A stretch of DNA of 64,000 nucleotides from Mucilaginibacter aurantiaciroseus (GCF_024055595.1 NZ_JAMXOF010000003.1:248001-312000); one strand, 5' to 3'. Positions 45,517-55,559 are shown, counted from the stretch's first letter. The notes: generated by a model not told the origin, from the letters alone. A program made the numbers and translations.

Positions 45517-46845
45517 TTACATCTTTGGCATCCTGCGCATCATGTTGGCCATGGCCGCGGGGTTGCTCATTTGTTTCATCACTTTACGCATATCGTCAAA
45601 CTGTTTCATTAGGCGGTTAACTTCCTGCAGGTCGGTGCCCGAGCCTTTGGCAATACGGTTGCGGCGGCTTGGGTTGATCAGGTCGGGGTTTTCTTTTTCC
45701 TTTGGCGTCATCGAGTTGATGATGGCTTCGATACCTTTAAAAGAATCGTCGCTTACTTCAACATCTTTCATCATTTTACCAACGCCCGGTATCATACCCA
45801 TCAGATCCTTCATGTTACCCATTTTTTTGATCTGCTGTATTTGGCTATAAAAATCGTTAAAGTCGAATTTGTTCTTGCGGATCTTGCGTTGCAGCTCGGC
45901 AGCTTCCTTCTCGTCAAACTGCTGTTGCGCGCGTTCAACCAATGAAACCACGTCACCCATGCCCAGGATCCTTGATGCCATACGATCCGGGTGGAAAACG
46001 TCAAGCGCTTCCATCTTTTCGCCGGTACCAATAAATTTTATGGGCTTGTTAACAACGGATTTGATTGATAGCGCCGCACCACCGCGGGTGTCACCATCAA
46101 GCTTGGTTAAAACAACACCGGTAAAGTCAAGGCGATCGTTAAACACCTTGGCGGTGTTCACAGCATCCTGGCCGGTCATGGAATCTACCACAAACAATAT
46201 CTCGTGTGGGTTCACAGCGGCTTTCACCTGCTCTATCTCCACCATCATGGCCTCGTCAATAGCTAAACGGCCCGCGGTATCAATAATTACCACGTTGTTG
46301 CCGTTTTGCTTAGCCAGGGCAAGACCCTCGCGCGCAATGGCAATTGGGTCTTTAGATTCCAGGTTGGCATAAACGGGTACACCGATCTGCTCGCCTAAAA
46401 CCTGCAATTGGGTAATAGCCGCGGGGCGGTAAATATCACCGGCAACCAATAATGGTTTTTTGCCTTTTTGTGTTTTAAGGTAATTGGCAAGCTTGCCGGT
46501 AAAAGTGGTTTTACCCGCGCCGTTCAAGCCCGCTATCAGGATGATGGTTGGCGATGCTTTCAGCTCCAGTTCGGCAGTGGTGCCGCCCATAAGAGCGGTA
46601 AGCTCGTCGTTCATCAGCTTGGTAAGCAACTGGCCCGGCGAGATCGACGTTAATACGTTTTCGCCCATGGCCTTTGTCCTTACATCATCTGTAAAGGTTT
46701 TAGCTGTTTTATAGTTAACGTCGGCGTCCAAAAGAGCTTTGCGGATCTCTTTCATGGTTTCGGCCACGTTTATTTCTGTAATTGATCCCTGGCCCTTTAG
46801 TGCTTTAAACGCCCTGTCGAGTTTATCCGATAAATTTTCAAACAT
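45517..46845 (-). CDS. ffh: signal recognition particle protein Ffh
   Basis: SRP GTPase that delivers nascent membrane proteins to FtsY, 442 aa. N-domain (1-90), G1 GLNGAGKTTFTGKLA, G2/G3 DTAGRLAIDEAM, G4 TKLDGDTRGGAALSI, and a Met-rich M domain (about 300-442; ending in MANMMRRMP) for signal-peptide and 4.5S RNA binding. It stands alone here. The 230 bases downstream (45287-45516) hold no recognisable feature. Confidence 0.96.
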   Translation of the reverse strand: MFENLSDKLDRAFKALKGQGSITEINVAETMKEIRKALLDADVNYKTAKTFTDDVRTKAMGENVLTSISPGQLLTKLMNDELTALMGGTTAELELKASPTIILIAGLNGAGKTTFTGKLANYLKTQKGKKPLLVAGDIYRPAAITQLQVLGEQIGVPVYANLESKDPIAIAREGLALAKQNGNNVVIIDTAGRLAIDEAMMVEIEQVKAAVNPHEILFVVDSMTGQDAVNTAKVFNDRLDFTGVVLTKLDGDTRGGAALSIKSVVNKPIKFIGTGEKMEALDVFHPDRMASRILGMGDVVSLVERAQQQFDEKEAAELQRKIRKNKFDFNDFYSQIQQIKKMGNMKDLMGMIPGVGKMMKDVEVSDDSFKGIEAIINSMTPKEKENPDLINPSRRNRIAKGSGTDLQEVNRLMKQFDDMRKVMKQMSNPAAMANMMRRMPKM

Positions 46846-47077
46846 TATAAATTCCTAATTTTTGAGGACACAAAGTTAAGATTTTGAAGTGATTTGGCTA
46901 ATATATCTGAAAATGACATGCGCGGTTTTTATCCCCTTATTTATACCAACTAAAATAAATATTGCCGCGCAATTCCCTCATTAACAAACTTTAACACTTG
47001 TTAACCAATTTTTAACATAATATCCTGTAACGTTTTGCAAATTTCGAGCATCTAATCGAAACTGTTAACCAACCCGA

Positions 47078-49534
47078 ATGAGAGTTTTTTTACTTGCCAT
47101 ATTACTATCTGCTATAACACTAAATACTTTTTCGCAAGAAAAGAAGAAAACCCTTGTGGCTATAAAAACCCAGGCCGCACCCAAAATGGATGGTGAACTT
47201 GATGACGCCGTTTGGCAAAAGGTACCATTTGCTACCGATTTTGTACAGTTGCGCCCCAATGCAGGCACACACGAAAACGCTGCCGACCGCACAGAAGTAA
47301 AAATAATTTACGATAACGAAGCCGTATACATTGGCGCCCGCATGTATGAGAAAGACCCGGCCAAAATTGCCCGTGAATTTGCCACGCGCGACCAGATAGG
47401 TAATGCCGATTTCATCGGAATTATATTCGATACCTATAAGGATGGCATCAATGCAGCCGGCTTTTTTGTAACATCAACCAACGGGCAGTTTGATGCCAAG
47501 TACGCCCTGCCAAATTCGGAAGGCAATAGCGAAGACCCTACCTGGAATGCCGTTTGGATAAGCAAGGTAAAAATTGACAGCCTGGGCTGGACTGCCGAGA
47601 TAAAAGTACCCTACTCGGCACTCCGCTTCGCTAAAAAGGATATCCAAACCTGGGGCATGAACATCATCCGCAAACGCCAAAATACGCAACAGCAATTATT
47701 TTGGAATGAGCTTGACCCCAAGCAAAACGGGTTCATTAACCAGGAGGGCATCCTTACGGGGATAGAAAAGATAGTTCCGCCGGTGCGTTTAGGCTTTTAC
47801 CCATATTTTTCTACCTATGTAAACCATTACCCATACAATATGGCAGGCGTCCCAAACACCAAAGCATCTGTAAATGGTGGCATGGATGTAAAGTACGGAA
47901 TTAACGAAAGCTTTACGCTGGACCTTACGCTGATCCCCGATTTTGGGCAGGTGCAATCAGATAATAAGATTCTAAACCTTACGCCGTTCGAGGTAAAATA
48001 TAACGAGAACCGCCCCTTTTTTACCGAAGGTACCGAGCTGTTCAATAAAGGTAATTTGTTTTACACCCGCCGCGTTGGCGGGCAGCCCCTTAACTATGGC
48101 AAGGCTTATGATAACCTGCAACCGGGCGAGGCTGTAGTGGGCAACCCTACCGAAACCAAACTGATCAACGCTTTCAAACTATCGGGCCGTACGTCAAAAG
48201 GGTTAGGCATTGGTGTTTTCAACGGTATAACTAATACGGCTTACGCTACGGTGGAAGACGCGGCAGGCAACCAGCGCCAGGTAGAAACAAGCCCGCTAAC
48301 CAACTATAACATTTTGGTTTTCGATCAAAACCTGAAGAACAACTCGTCGGTAACGCTTATCAACACCAATGTTAACCGTTTCGGTAAAGACTACTCTGCC
48401 GATGTGGGTGGCCTGGTGTGGAACCTTAACAACAAAAAAAACTCATATAACCTTTCGGGCTACGGATTAATGAGTAACAAGTTTTACAGGAGCCAGCAAA
48501 CCGTTACGGGCTACAACTACAATGTTACTTTTGGCAAAACACTGGGTAATTTTACCTGGAGCGTATCTGAAGATCGTGTAGATAAAAAATATGACCCCAA
48601 TGACCTCGGCATTTTGTTTAACAACAACTATTTAGATCATAACCTAAACCTTTCATACGCTAACTACAAGCCCAAACACTTTTTCACCAAGTGGGATGTA
48701 TGGACAAATACCTATTCATCGTACCGCGTATCGCCATATAGCTACCAATACTTTAACCAAAACTTTGGTGCCGGGGCGAATTTCAAAAACTTTTGGTACG
48801 CCAACTTTAACGGGCACATCCGCATGAGCGGGAACGACTTTTACGAACCGCGTGTGCCGGGCCGGGTATTTAAAACGGCCGAAAGTTTTATATTCAACCT
48901 AAACCTGCAAACAAACCAGGCTAAACCTTTTTCGGTTGGCATCTTTTACTCAAACGCGTGGCTTAACCGCTTTAATGGTAAAGGCAACGATTTGAATGTG
49001 TTTTACAATTATAGGGTAAGCAACAAGTTTTCTGTTGGTGGCGATTTTATGGTTAGTCCGCGTATTAATTACATCGGATTTGCTACCGTAGCAAATGATA
49101 ACGTAACCCCAATAGTTGGCTTGCGCGATGCACAAACCGTACAAAACATTTTTAATGTGAAGTACACCTTCAGTAATATAATGGGCTTAACCTTCCGCTT
49201 AAGGCATTACTGGAGCAAGGTAAATTACAAACAGTTTTTTGACCTGGCCCAGGATGGTGCGCTGGCAAACTTAACCACTACTGATTTTAACCACAATGTT
49301 GACCAAAACCTAAACCTGTGGAATATAGATATGATATACGTTTGGCAATTTACACCGGGCAGCGAGATAAGCCTGGCCTGGAAGCAATCGGCACAAAGCT
49401 ATACCAATTTAGGCACTCAAAACTATTACAACAACTTTCGAGACACCTACAACCAGCCGCAGAACAACAACGTTTCGGTTAAGGTGCTTTATTATATTGA
49501 TTTCCAAAGTTTAAAGAAACACCGTAAAGGATAA
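47078..49534 (+). CDS. DUF5916 / CBM9-like outer-membrane protein
   Basis: 818 aa with a signal peptide (cleavage NTFSQ). The N-terminal part (about 25-220) is a CBM9/DOMON-like beta sandwich: PKMDGELDDAVWQKVPFATDF, NEAVYIGARMYEKDP, IKVPYSALRF. The rest (about 225-818) resembles DUF5916, which is predicted to form a barrel-like outer-membrane domain (LDLTLIPDFGQVQSDN, NENRPFFTEGTELF). Annotated in relatives as hydrolase or membrane protein without biochemistry. The mobile cassette inserts about 37 bases downstream of its stop. Confidence 0.83.
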   Translation: MRVFLLAILLSAITLNTFSQEKKKTLVAIKTQAAPKMDGELDDAVWQKVPFATDFVQLRPNAGTHENAADRTEVKIIYDNEAVYIGARMYEKDPAKIAREFATRDQIGNADFIGIIFDTYKDGINAAGFFVTSTNGQFDAKYALPNSEGNSEDPTWNAVWISKVKIDSLGWTAEIKVPYSALRFAKKDIQTWGMNIIRKRQNTQQQLFWNELDPKQNGFINQEGILTGIEKIVPPVRLGFYPYFSTYVNHYPYNMAGVPNTKASVNGGMDVKYGINESFTLDLTLIPDFGQVQSDNKILNLTPFEVKYNENRPFFTEGTELFNKGNLFYTRRVGGQPLNYGKAYDNLQPGEAVVGNPTETKLINAFKLSGRTSKGLGIGVFNGITNTAYATVEDAAGNQRQVETSPLTNYNILVFDQNLKNNSSVTLINTNVNRFGKDYSADVGGLVWNLNNKKNSYNLSGYGLMSNKFYRSQQTVTGYNYNVTFGKTLGNFTWSVSEDRVDKKYDPNDLGILFNNNYLDHNLNLSYANYKPKHFFTKWDVWTNTYSSYRVSPYSYQYFNQNFGAGANFKNFWYANFNGHIRMSGNDFYEPRVPGRVFKTAESFIFNLNLQTNQAKPFSVGIFYSNAWLNRFNGKGNDLNVFYNYRVSNKFSVGGDFMVSPRINYIGFATVANDNVTPIVGLRDAQTVQNIFNVKYTFSNIMGLTFRLRHYWSKVNYKQFFDLAQDGALANLTTTDFNHNVDQNLNLWNIDMIYVWQFTPGSEISLAWKQSAQSYTNLGTQNYYNNFRDTYNQPQNNNVSVKVLYYIDFQSLKKHRKG

Positions 49535-49563
49535 GGTCAAAATATTAGAAAGGGCTAAATGCC

Positions 49564-49571
49564 CCTTATTT
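49564..49571 (+). repeat. left target-site duplication of cassette
   Basis: CCTTATTT directly outside the left terminal repeat. The right copy is CCTTGTTT (50395-50402), seven of eight bases identical. Confidence 0.65.
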
Positions 49572-50394
49572 GGTAGTGTCTCAGTTTGACCAATGTTTGC
49601 CAAATTAATGAACAAGTGCCTAATATTAAGTGGTAACAAACTGAGCAATATTTCTTGCCAAATCTACCAAGAAGACCTCTCGGTTGGATTGCGAATCCTC
49701 AATTTGAGGGGGAAGTTCATCCATGTAACTAAAATGGCCGGCTTCCTCATCCAGTAAAAAATCTACATGCCCTTGTTTTTCCAATATTTGCTTTAATAAT
49801 AATGCTTTGGAAGGAGGAGTAACCGTATCCTTCCTTCCGTTACGCAGATAAATTTGTGTATTGACTGTTTGTAGTGCTCCAGGGTGCAAGAAAAAATCAA
49901 CTGATGGTGCCAAAAGGGCAAGCCGTTCAAACTTCCAAATTGAATGAGGGCCAATACCGTGCCCCGAAAATGTTAATGCTTTTCCTCCGGCAAGTGCAAG
50001 CAACAATGTAGCTCCGATAGAATGCCCTAAGCCTATGAGCGTTTGATGCGAATGTGAATAATCTCTCAAAACAGTTTCAAGCTGCTCAATGCGCGCATTC
50101 AGTTCCTCTTTTGTGGGTGTTAAAGACGGCAGCATTTCAAAATGAGGAGCAATTACGGTGCATCCATGTTGTGCGACAACCCTTAGTAACGGAAGGTGTC
50201 GAACTGGGCTTCCACCACGCCCCGCTACAAAAATAACTACGCATAATGCCTGCGTGGCTTCCAATATGGTTATAGTAAATTCCTTTTTGTTATTCTGTAT
50301 CGACTGTGTAATTTCAGAAAAATCCATGGTCTAAGATAGTTTATAAAGTTAACGATGATACGAGCTTCATAAAATTTCAAACTGAGACACTACC
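49572..50394. mobile_element. 823-bp transposon-like cassette without transposase
   Basis: Perfect 18-bp terminal inverted repeats, GGTAGTGTCTCAGTTTGA at 49572-49589 and its complement at 50377-50394, enclose a single gene (49626-50327). They are flanked by near-identical 8-bp direct repeats. No transposase lies inside. This is the structure of a mobile insertion cassette or passenger-bearing MITE mobilised in trans. An 8-bp duplication and GG-starting ends are compatible with the IS1595 family, but that link is inference. Confidence 0.75.
49626..50327 (-). CDS. alpha/beta-hydrolase carried by cassette
   Basis: 233 aa, no signal peptide. The nucleophile elbow is GLGHSIG with Ser103; the acid is Asp167 (NGRKDTVTP) and the base His198 (EEAGHFSY), a complete catalytic triad. 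The size and PHFEMLPS/GRGGSPV blocks recall dienelactone-hydrolase-like or small chlorophyllase-like hydrolases, substrate unknown. It is the only gene between the cassette's terminal repeats, 37 and 49 bases from them, and is opposite to both flanking host genes. Confidence 0.85.
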   Translation of the reverse strand: MDFSEITQSIQNNKKEFTITILEATQALCVVIFVAGRGGSPVRHLPLLRVVAQHGCTVIAPHFEMLPSLTPTKEELNARIEQLETVLRDYSHSHQTLIGLGHSIGATLLLALAGGKALTFSGHGIGPHSIWKFERLALLAPSVDFFLHPGALQTVNTQIYLRNGRKDTVTPPSKALLLKQILEKQGHVDFLLDEEAGHFSYMDELPPQIEDSQSNREVFLVDLARNIAQFVTT

Positions 50395-50402
50395 CCTTGT
50401 TT
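50395..50402 (+). repeat. right target-site duplication of cassette
   Basis: CCTTGTTT directly outside the right terminal repeat, paired with CCTTATTT at 49564-49571. It lies 30 nt before the aminopeptidase start, so the insertion landed between that gene's start and most of its upstream region. Confidence 0.65.
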
Positions 50403-50432
50403 TAGCTGTGGTATTTTTTGTAATATTACCAC

Positions 50433-52052
50433 ATGCGTAAAAAAATCTACCTATTGCTTGCCGCGCCGCTAATAGCAGCTTTATCTGCCAATGCCCAGGC
50501 GCCCGGCGCTAATGTTGATGTACAGCATTACCGCTTCGCCATTACCTTAAATGATGCCGATAACGTGATCAAAGGGCAGGCAACCATAACCGCAAAGTTT
50601 CTTAAACCGGCCACCACGTTAGCGCTCGATCTTTATAAGAAAAACAAAGATGGCAAGGGTATGATGGTATCGGCCATCAAAGAAAACAACCTGCCGGTAA
50701 AGTACACGCAGGACAGCGATAAGCTGGTACTGAACATCAAAGCGCTCAAAGGATCGACCCATAACTATGTAATTATCTACAAGGGTATCCCTACCGATGG
50801 CTTGATCATCTCCACCAATCAATATAAACACCGCACTTTTTTTGGCGATAACTGGGCTACCCGCGCGCGCTACTGGCTGCCTTGCGTAGATGACCCCGCC
50901 GACAAAGCTTCGGTTGAGTTTTTGGTTACAGCACCTGCAAAATATAAAGTGGTTTCCAACGGCTTAAAAGTTATTGAGAAACCCTTGCCGCTAAACAAGA
51001 AGCTAACCCATTGGAGCGAAACCGCGCAGCTGCCAACCAAAGTAATGGTTATAGGTGTGGCCGATTTTGCGATAGCCAACCCCGGCAACCCCGGCGGCAC
51101 TCCTGTTTACAGCTACGTATTCCCGGAGGATAAGGTAGAGGGCTTAAAGAACTATGCCGTTGCTGCTAAGATACTGCCGTGGTTTGTAAAACGTATTGGG
51201 GCATTCCCGTATAAAAAGCTGGCCAACGTGCAGTCTAAAACCATTTTTGGCGGGATGGAAAATGCAGGGGCGATATTTTATTATGAAAAATCGGTAAACG
51301 ATAATAAAGGCATAGAACCCTTAATGGCGCACGAAATAGCCCATCAATGGTTTGGCGATGCCGTTAGCGAGAAAACCTGGTGGCATGTTTGGTTAAGCGA
51401 AGGCTTTGCCACCTACATGACCAACCTATACATGGAAGGCACCTACGGGGCAGATACATTAAAAAGCCGCCTTGCTACAGATCGCGACATGATATTTGGA
51501 TTTGAGAAAAAGTACCGCGCGCCTGTTGTAGATTCGGCCTACAAGGGTCAAATGATAGGGATGCTTAATGCCAATGCCTACCAAAAAGGCGGCTGGGTGT
51601 TGCACATGCTGCGCCGCAAAATTGGCGACGACGCTTTTTGGAAAGGCATACAAGCCTATTACAAGCAATACAACGGCAGCAACGCCAATACTAACGACCT
51701 GCGCCTTGTGATGGAGAAAGTAAGCGGAAAAGACCTGAACCCATTTTTTACCCAATGGCTGCGCGATGCCGGGCACCCGCAACTAAAAATAACCTGGCAT
51801 TACCAGCAGAAAAACAAGTCGCTTACGATACACATCAATCAGTTGCAAGAAAAGCCATACCAGCTTACGGTAGAATTTATGGTTGATGGAAAGCTGTATA
51901 AATCTGATGTAAAAGGCGTGGCGTATACTATTACCGTACCGGTTGCATCGGCTACGCCGGATGTAAAGGCCGACCCTAACGTAAATTTACTGGCAACTTT
52001 TGATACAACAAATAAACCATCGGATACAAAACCTGTCGAACCTACAAATTAA
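50433..52052 (+). CDS. M1-family zinc aminopeptidase, exported
   Basis: 539 aa. Signal peptide (cleavage near SANAQ). The catalytic domain has the exopeptidase motif FGGMENAGAIFYYE and zinc motif HEIAHQWF (H300, E301, H304) with third ligand Glu323 in WLSEGFATYM. YQKGGWVLHMLRRKIGD carries the transition-state Tyr. The N-terminal beta domain (DVQHYRFAITLNDADNVIKG) is present; the long C-terminal helical domain of PepN is absent, as is usual for this short subgroup. It removes N-terminal residues from peptides in the periplasm. Confidence 0.92.
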   Translation: MRKKIYLLLAAPLIAALSANAQAPGANVDVQHYRFAITLNDADNVIKGQATITAKFLKPATTLALDLYKKNKDGKGMMVSAIKENNLPVKYTQDSDKLVLNIKALKGSTHNYVIIYKGIPTDGLIISTNQYKHRTFFGDNWATRARYWLPCVDDPADKASVEFLVTAPAKYKVVSNGLKVIEKPLPLNKKLTHWSETAQLPTKVMVIGVADFAIANPGNPGGTPVYSYVFPEDKVEGLKNYAVAAKILPWFVKRIGAFPYKKLANVQSKTIFGGMENAGAIFYYEKSVNDNKGIEPLMAHEIAHQWFGDAVSEKTWWHVWLSEGFATYMTNLYMEGTYGADTLKSRLATDRDMIFGFEKKYRAPVVDSAYKGQMIGMLNANAYQKGGWVLHMLRRKIGDDAFWKGIQAYYKQYNGSNANTNDLRLVMEKVSGKDLNPFFTQWLRDAGHPQLKITWHYQQKNKSLTIHINQLQEKPYQLTVEFMVDGKLYKSDVKGVAYTITVPVASATPDVKADPNVNLLATFDTTNKPSDTKPVEPTN

Positions 52053-52245
52053 CAGCTTGCTAAATGTTTAAACCAATTGTAATTTAGTTTCGATATTTGC
52101 AATTTGGCCTTATATAATTTTGATAATTAAAAAAAATCAAAACATTATATCTTTTTTAAATGTTTTTCGTATTATTGAACTATATAACAACCCGGTGAGG
52201 TTGTTGTGAGAATTAACCCGATCTGTTCACTTAAATTTTAACACC

Positions 52246-52623
52246 ATGGCAAAAGCGTATCAATCCATTTATGTAATGTTTTACAGGTGGAGCTTCAAAA
52301 ATTTCGGTCAGGGCTCATTGCCCCAGTTTAAATCGTTGTTTAACGTAAGCTTTTTGCTAATTGTGGTGTTAACAAACGCCATGCTGTTTACCAAGCTTTT
52401 GGTTAAAGCGCAATGGTTAACTTTAAACACTTCAACTTACATAGCTATCTTATTTGGCGCCGTAGGTTTTTTGCTTATCAATCATTTTATACTGTTAAAC
52501 AACAGGATGTTTAAAAGCTTGAACATGCGCCTGGCAACCATAAGCGCACACAATAAAAACCTGTTTTCGGTGGTGTTACTGATAAATGTAGTATTTGCCT
52601 GCAGCCTTTGCCTAATCAGATAA
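52246..52623 (+). CDS. small membrane protein, unknown
   Basis: 125 aa with three hydrophobic segments (about 30-52, 62-86, 100-123). I do not recognise the family. It stands alone behind a 193-base leader that includes the hairpin AACAACC/GGTTGTT (52186-52205), and is followed by a good terminator, so it is a single-gene unit. Confidence 0.68.
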   Translation: MAKAYQSIYVMFYRWSFKNFGQGSLPQFKSLFNVSFLLIVVLTNAMLFTKLLVKAQWLTLNTSTYIAILFGAVGFLLINHFILLNNRMFKSLNMRLATISAHNKNLFSVVLLINVVFACSLCLIR

Positions 52624-52648
52624 AGCACTTAAAGTGCAAATTCTTACC

Positions 52649-52678
52649 AAACCCGTATCCATAGGTACGGGTTTTTTT
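52649..52678 (+). terminator. rho-independent terminator
   Basis: AAACCCGTA-TCCATAGG-TACGGGTTT with a T-run continuing to 52678, 26 nt after the small membrane protein stop. Confidence 0.88.
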
Positions 52679-52803
52679 GTTGCCGTTTTTTGGCAAAGCA
52701 GATAAGATCAGGGCTCTTCGTTTTCTTTGGGCGCAAAACGAAAAGTATTCGCCCGTTCCCTCAAATAAAATCTATATCTTTCGCTTAACAAAAAATCTAT
52801 CAC

Positions 52804-54342
52804 GTGTTAGTTAAGACCTTTGGAAGTGCAGTTTATGGTATACAGGCAATTACCATTACAGTTGAAGTGAATATTGCGCCGGGCACCAAATATTTTGTGG
52901 TTGGCCTGCCGGATGTAGCCATTAAAGAAAGCTATTTCCGCATAGATTCCGCACTTAAAAATTGTGGTTATCGTATGCCCCGCCAGCAAGTGGTGGTTAA
53001 TATGGCCCCTGCAGATATTAAAAAGGAAGGCTCGGCCTATGACCTTACCATCGCTACCGGTGTTTTAGCTGCATCCGGCCAAATAGATGTAGAGAACCTG
53101 GACAAATACCTTATTATGGGCGAGCTGTCCTTAGATGGCGGCCTGCAGCCCATTAAGGGCGCTTTGCCTATTGCTATTCAGGCGCGCAAGGAAGGGTATA
53201 AAGGCTTTATCCTGCCAAAGCAAAATAGCCGCGAAGCCGCCATTGTAGATAACCTAAAAGTTTACGGTGTTGAAAACATCAAACAAGTTGCCGACTTTTT
53301 TAACGGTACGGCTACCCTGGAGCCCGAAGTTGTAAATACCCGCGATGAATTTTACAACTGCCTTACTGCCTATGATAGCGATTTTAGCGAAGTGCGTGGG
53401 CAGGAAAATATAAAACGAGCCTTAGAAATAGCCGCCGCGGGTGGCCATAATGTAATATTGATAGGCCCGCCAGGAGCAGGTAAAACCATGCTTGCACGGA
53501 GATTGCCTTCTATTTTGCCACCATTGAGTTTGCATGAATCGTTAGAAACCACCAAGATCCACTCCGTAGCCGGGAAACTCTCTGCAGCGGATGCATTGGT
53601 TACTACCAGGCCATTCCGTTCTCCGCATCATACAATTTCAGATGTAGCCTTAGTTGGCGGGGGCAGCAACCCACAGCCCGGCGAGATCTCGCTGGCACAT
53701 AACGGCGTTTTGTTTTTAGATGAATTGCCGGAGTTTAAACGCAGCGCCTTAGAAGTCATGCGCCAGCCCTTAGAAGAGCGGAAAGTTACCATCTCCCGTG
53801 CTAAGTTTACGGTTGATTACCCAAGCAGCTTTATGCTGGTAGCCAGTATGAACCCATGCCCTTGCGGTTATTATAACCACCCCGAAAAGGAATGTATTTG
53901 CCCGCCGGGAACGGTGCAGAAATATTTAAGCAAGATCTCGGGCCCGTTGCTGGACCGTATAGATCTGCATGTGGAGGTTACGCCGGTAAATTTTAGTGAA
54001 TTGTCATCCGACCGGTTGGCCGAGAAAAGTGAACTGATTCGCAATAGGGTGATCAAAGCCCGCGAACTGCAGATAGAAAGGTTTGGCGAACGCCCTGACC
54101 TGCACGCTAATGCCCAAATGAGCCCGCAAATGGTGCGCGATGTTTGTAAAATTACAACCGCAGGCCAAACCTTGCTAAAAAAGGCCATGGAAAAGCTTGG
54201 TCTTTCCGCCCGTGCTTACGACCGTATATTAAAAGTTGCCCGTACCATTGCCGACCTTGCCGGCAGCGAAGAAATCTTGTTAGAACACCTTGCCGAAGCT
54301 ATCAATTTCCGCAGCCTCGACCGTGAAGGCTGGGCGGGGTAG
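52804..54342 (+). CDS. YifB/ComM-family AAA+ ATPase (Mg-chelatase-like)
   Basis: 512 aa. The N-terminal Lon-protease-like fold (about 1-170; [21 protein letters not shown]), then AAA+ ATPase: Walker [35 protein letters not shown], Walker [30 protein letters not shown] (four-Cys insertion) and [13 protein letters not shown], and a C-terminal sensor-2 helical domain ([18 protein letters not shown]). Homologue ComM drives branch migration in natural transformation. Start is GTG at 52804, preceded by TATCTTTC, a near -7 element. Confidence 0.92.
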   Translation: MLVKTFGSAVYGIQAITITVEVNIAPGTKYFVVGLPDVAIKESYFRIDSALKNCGYRMPRQQVVVNMAPADIKKEGSAYDLTIATGVLAASGQIDVENLDKYLIMGELSLDGGLQPIKGALPIAIQARKEGYKGFILPKQNSREAAIVDNLKVYGVENIKQVADFFNGTATLEPEVVNTRDEFYNCLTAYDSDFSEVRGQENIKRALEIAAAGGHNVILIGPPGAGKTMLARRLPSILPPLSLHESLETTKIHSVAGKLSAADALVTTRPFRSPHHTISDVALVGGGSNPQPGEISLAHNGVLFLDELPEFKRSALEVMRQPLEERKVTISRAKFTVDYPSSFMLVASMNPCPCGYYNHPEKECICPPGTVQKYLSKISGPLLDRIDLHVEVTPVNFSELSSDRLAEKSELIRNRVIKARELQIERFGERPDLHANAQMSPQMVRDVCKITTAGQTLLKKAMEKLGLSARAYDRILKVARTIADLAGSEEILLEHLAEAINFRSLDREGWAG

Positions 54343-54508
54343 ACAGAATAAGCCCCTGTTCCCAAAGGCCGTTTATTTTTATTGTCAAAAGAGGAATTAG
54401 CCTGATAATTAAATTTTTAAGTGTTCACGTTCACGCCGTGAATACCCGTTGAAAATCGCAATCGCCTTAAAATTAAAAGATTGAATATATTGGCGATGAT
54501 CGTCAAAT

Positions 54509-54898
54509 TTAGGCCTTTAAATGCTCTACATAAGCAGCCGTAGATGTATCCACTTTGGCCCTATCGCCTATGTTGATGAATAAAGGAACTTTAATTTCTG
54601 CACCGGTTTCAACGGCCGCGTTTTTAAGGGCACTTGTGGAGGTGTCGCCTTTTTACAGCGGGCTCGGTATAGGTTATTTCTAACTCGGCAGAGTTTGGTA
54701 TAAATGCCATGATGGGCTCGTCGGTTTCAAAGGCAACTACTACGTTTATGCCCTCTTTCAGGAACCTTACAGGGGCGCCAAAAGGCGTTTTGGGTACGTT
54801 GTGCTGGTCGTAAGTTTCGTTATCCATGTTCACCAGGGCATCGCCATCTTCGTAAAGCGAAGCACGTTGCCATTTTTTACATCAGATGCTTTTGCCAA
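54509..54898 (-). pseudogene. efp: decayed elongation factor P gene copy
   Basis: Minus strand. AKASDVKNGNVLRF (EF-P N-terminus, start codon now TTG at 54898) runs out of frame at about 54858, skipping roughly residues 16-70 of a normal EF-P, and continues as YEDGDALVNMDNETYDQ, FLKEGINVVVAFETDEP and [11 protein letters not shown]. In a run of five A (T on the plus strand, 54650-54654) a one-base gain shifts the frame; the C-terminus [35 protein letters not shown] and AYVEHLKA then follows, stop at 54509. The internal deletion removes the modified loop region, so it cannot work. An intact efp must lie elsewhere. Confidence 0.85.
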
Positions 54899-54938
54899 GC
54901 CGACAAAGTTTTGTAATTGATTTGAGATTTTGTTGATT

Positions 54939-55559
54939 TTAACCCTTGTAATCGGCTATGCTTAACCTGTTTTCGCAAAAGCTGTACTCGTGCTCTTGAT
55001 TTGAGCAAACGATGGTTAGGCGGTTCTCGCTAAATTTTTCTACGAGGCTCAGGTACCAGTCGATGCCCTGGGTATCCAGGTTAGAGGTGGGCTCATCCAG
55101 CATCAGCATGGGGGTATCGGCACAAAAAGCAAGCGCTAGTTTAAGGCGTTGTTTCATGCCGGATGAAAAGTATTTGACCAGTTTATTGCGGCTGCCCTCC
55201 AAATTCAGGATATCGGCAACGGCATTTTTATCTATCCCGGCTTTAAATTTTTTGAACTTAAAGTGAAAGTCGATCATTTCATTTAGTGAGAAATCTTCAA
55301 TAACTTCGAGATATGGGGCCGCTAAACTTAGGTAGTTGAAGACCGTACCGGCTTCAATTTCTTTACCGGCGTCTTCATATTTAAGCACGCCCACAGATGG
55401 CACAAGGCTTCCGTTTAATACCTGCAGCAGCGTTGATTTCCCCGAGCCATTTGCACCCAGCACGGCGTACTTGCCGGCATTTTCAAAGGTATAATCTATA
55501 CCCCTGAAGATCCATTCACGGTTAAAGCGGCGGCCTATGTTTTGGAGGGTGATGTTCAT
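54939..55559 (-). CDS. single ABC-transporter-type ATPase
   Basis: 206 aa. Walker A LGANGSGKSTLL, a modified signature YFSSGMKQRLKLALAF (SSGMK in place of LSGGQ, as in CcmA-like ATPases), and Walker B LMLDEPTSNLD. The switch region lacks a clear His (IVCSNQEHEYSFC). No permease gene is adjacent. It follows lpxA in the same direction after a 91-base gap. Confidence 0.88.
   Translation of the reverse strand: MNITLQNIGRRFNREWIFRGIDYTFENAGKYAVLGANGSGKSTLLQVLNGSLVPSVGVLKYEDAGKEIEAGTVFNYLSLAAPYLEVIEDFSLNEMIDFHFKFKKFKAGIDKNAVADILNLEGSRNKLVKYFSSGMKQRLKLALAFCADTPMLMLDEPTSNLDTQGIDWYLSLVEKFSENRLTIVCSNQEHEYSFCENRLSIADYKG

Noticed and set aside
52186..52205. Hairpin AACAACC/GGTTGTT as terminator of the M1 peptidase
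   Set aside because: It lies over 130 bases after the stop and has no T-run; mentioned only in the next gene's leader.
54624..54833. Small EF-P-like gene of 69 aa
   Set aside because: It covers only the EF-P middle; the deleted loop and shifted C-terminus show it is a remnant.
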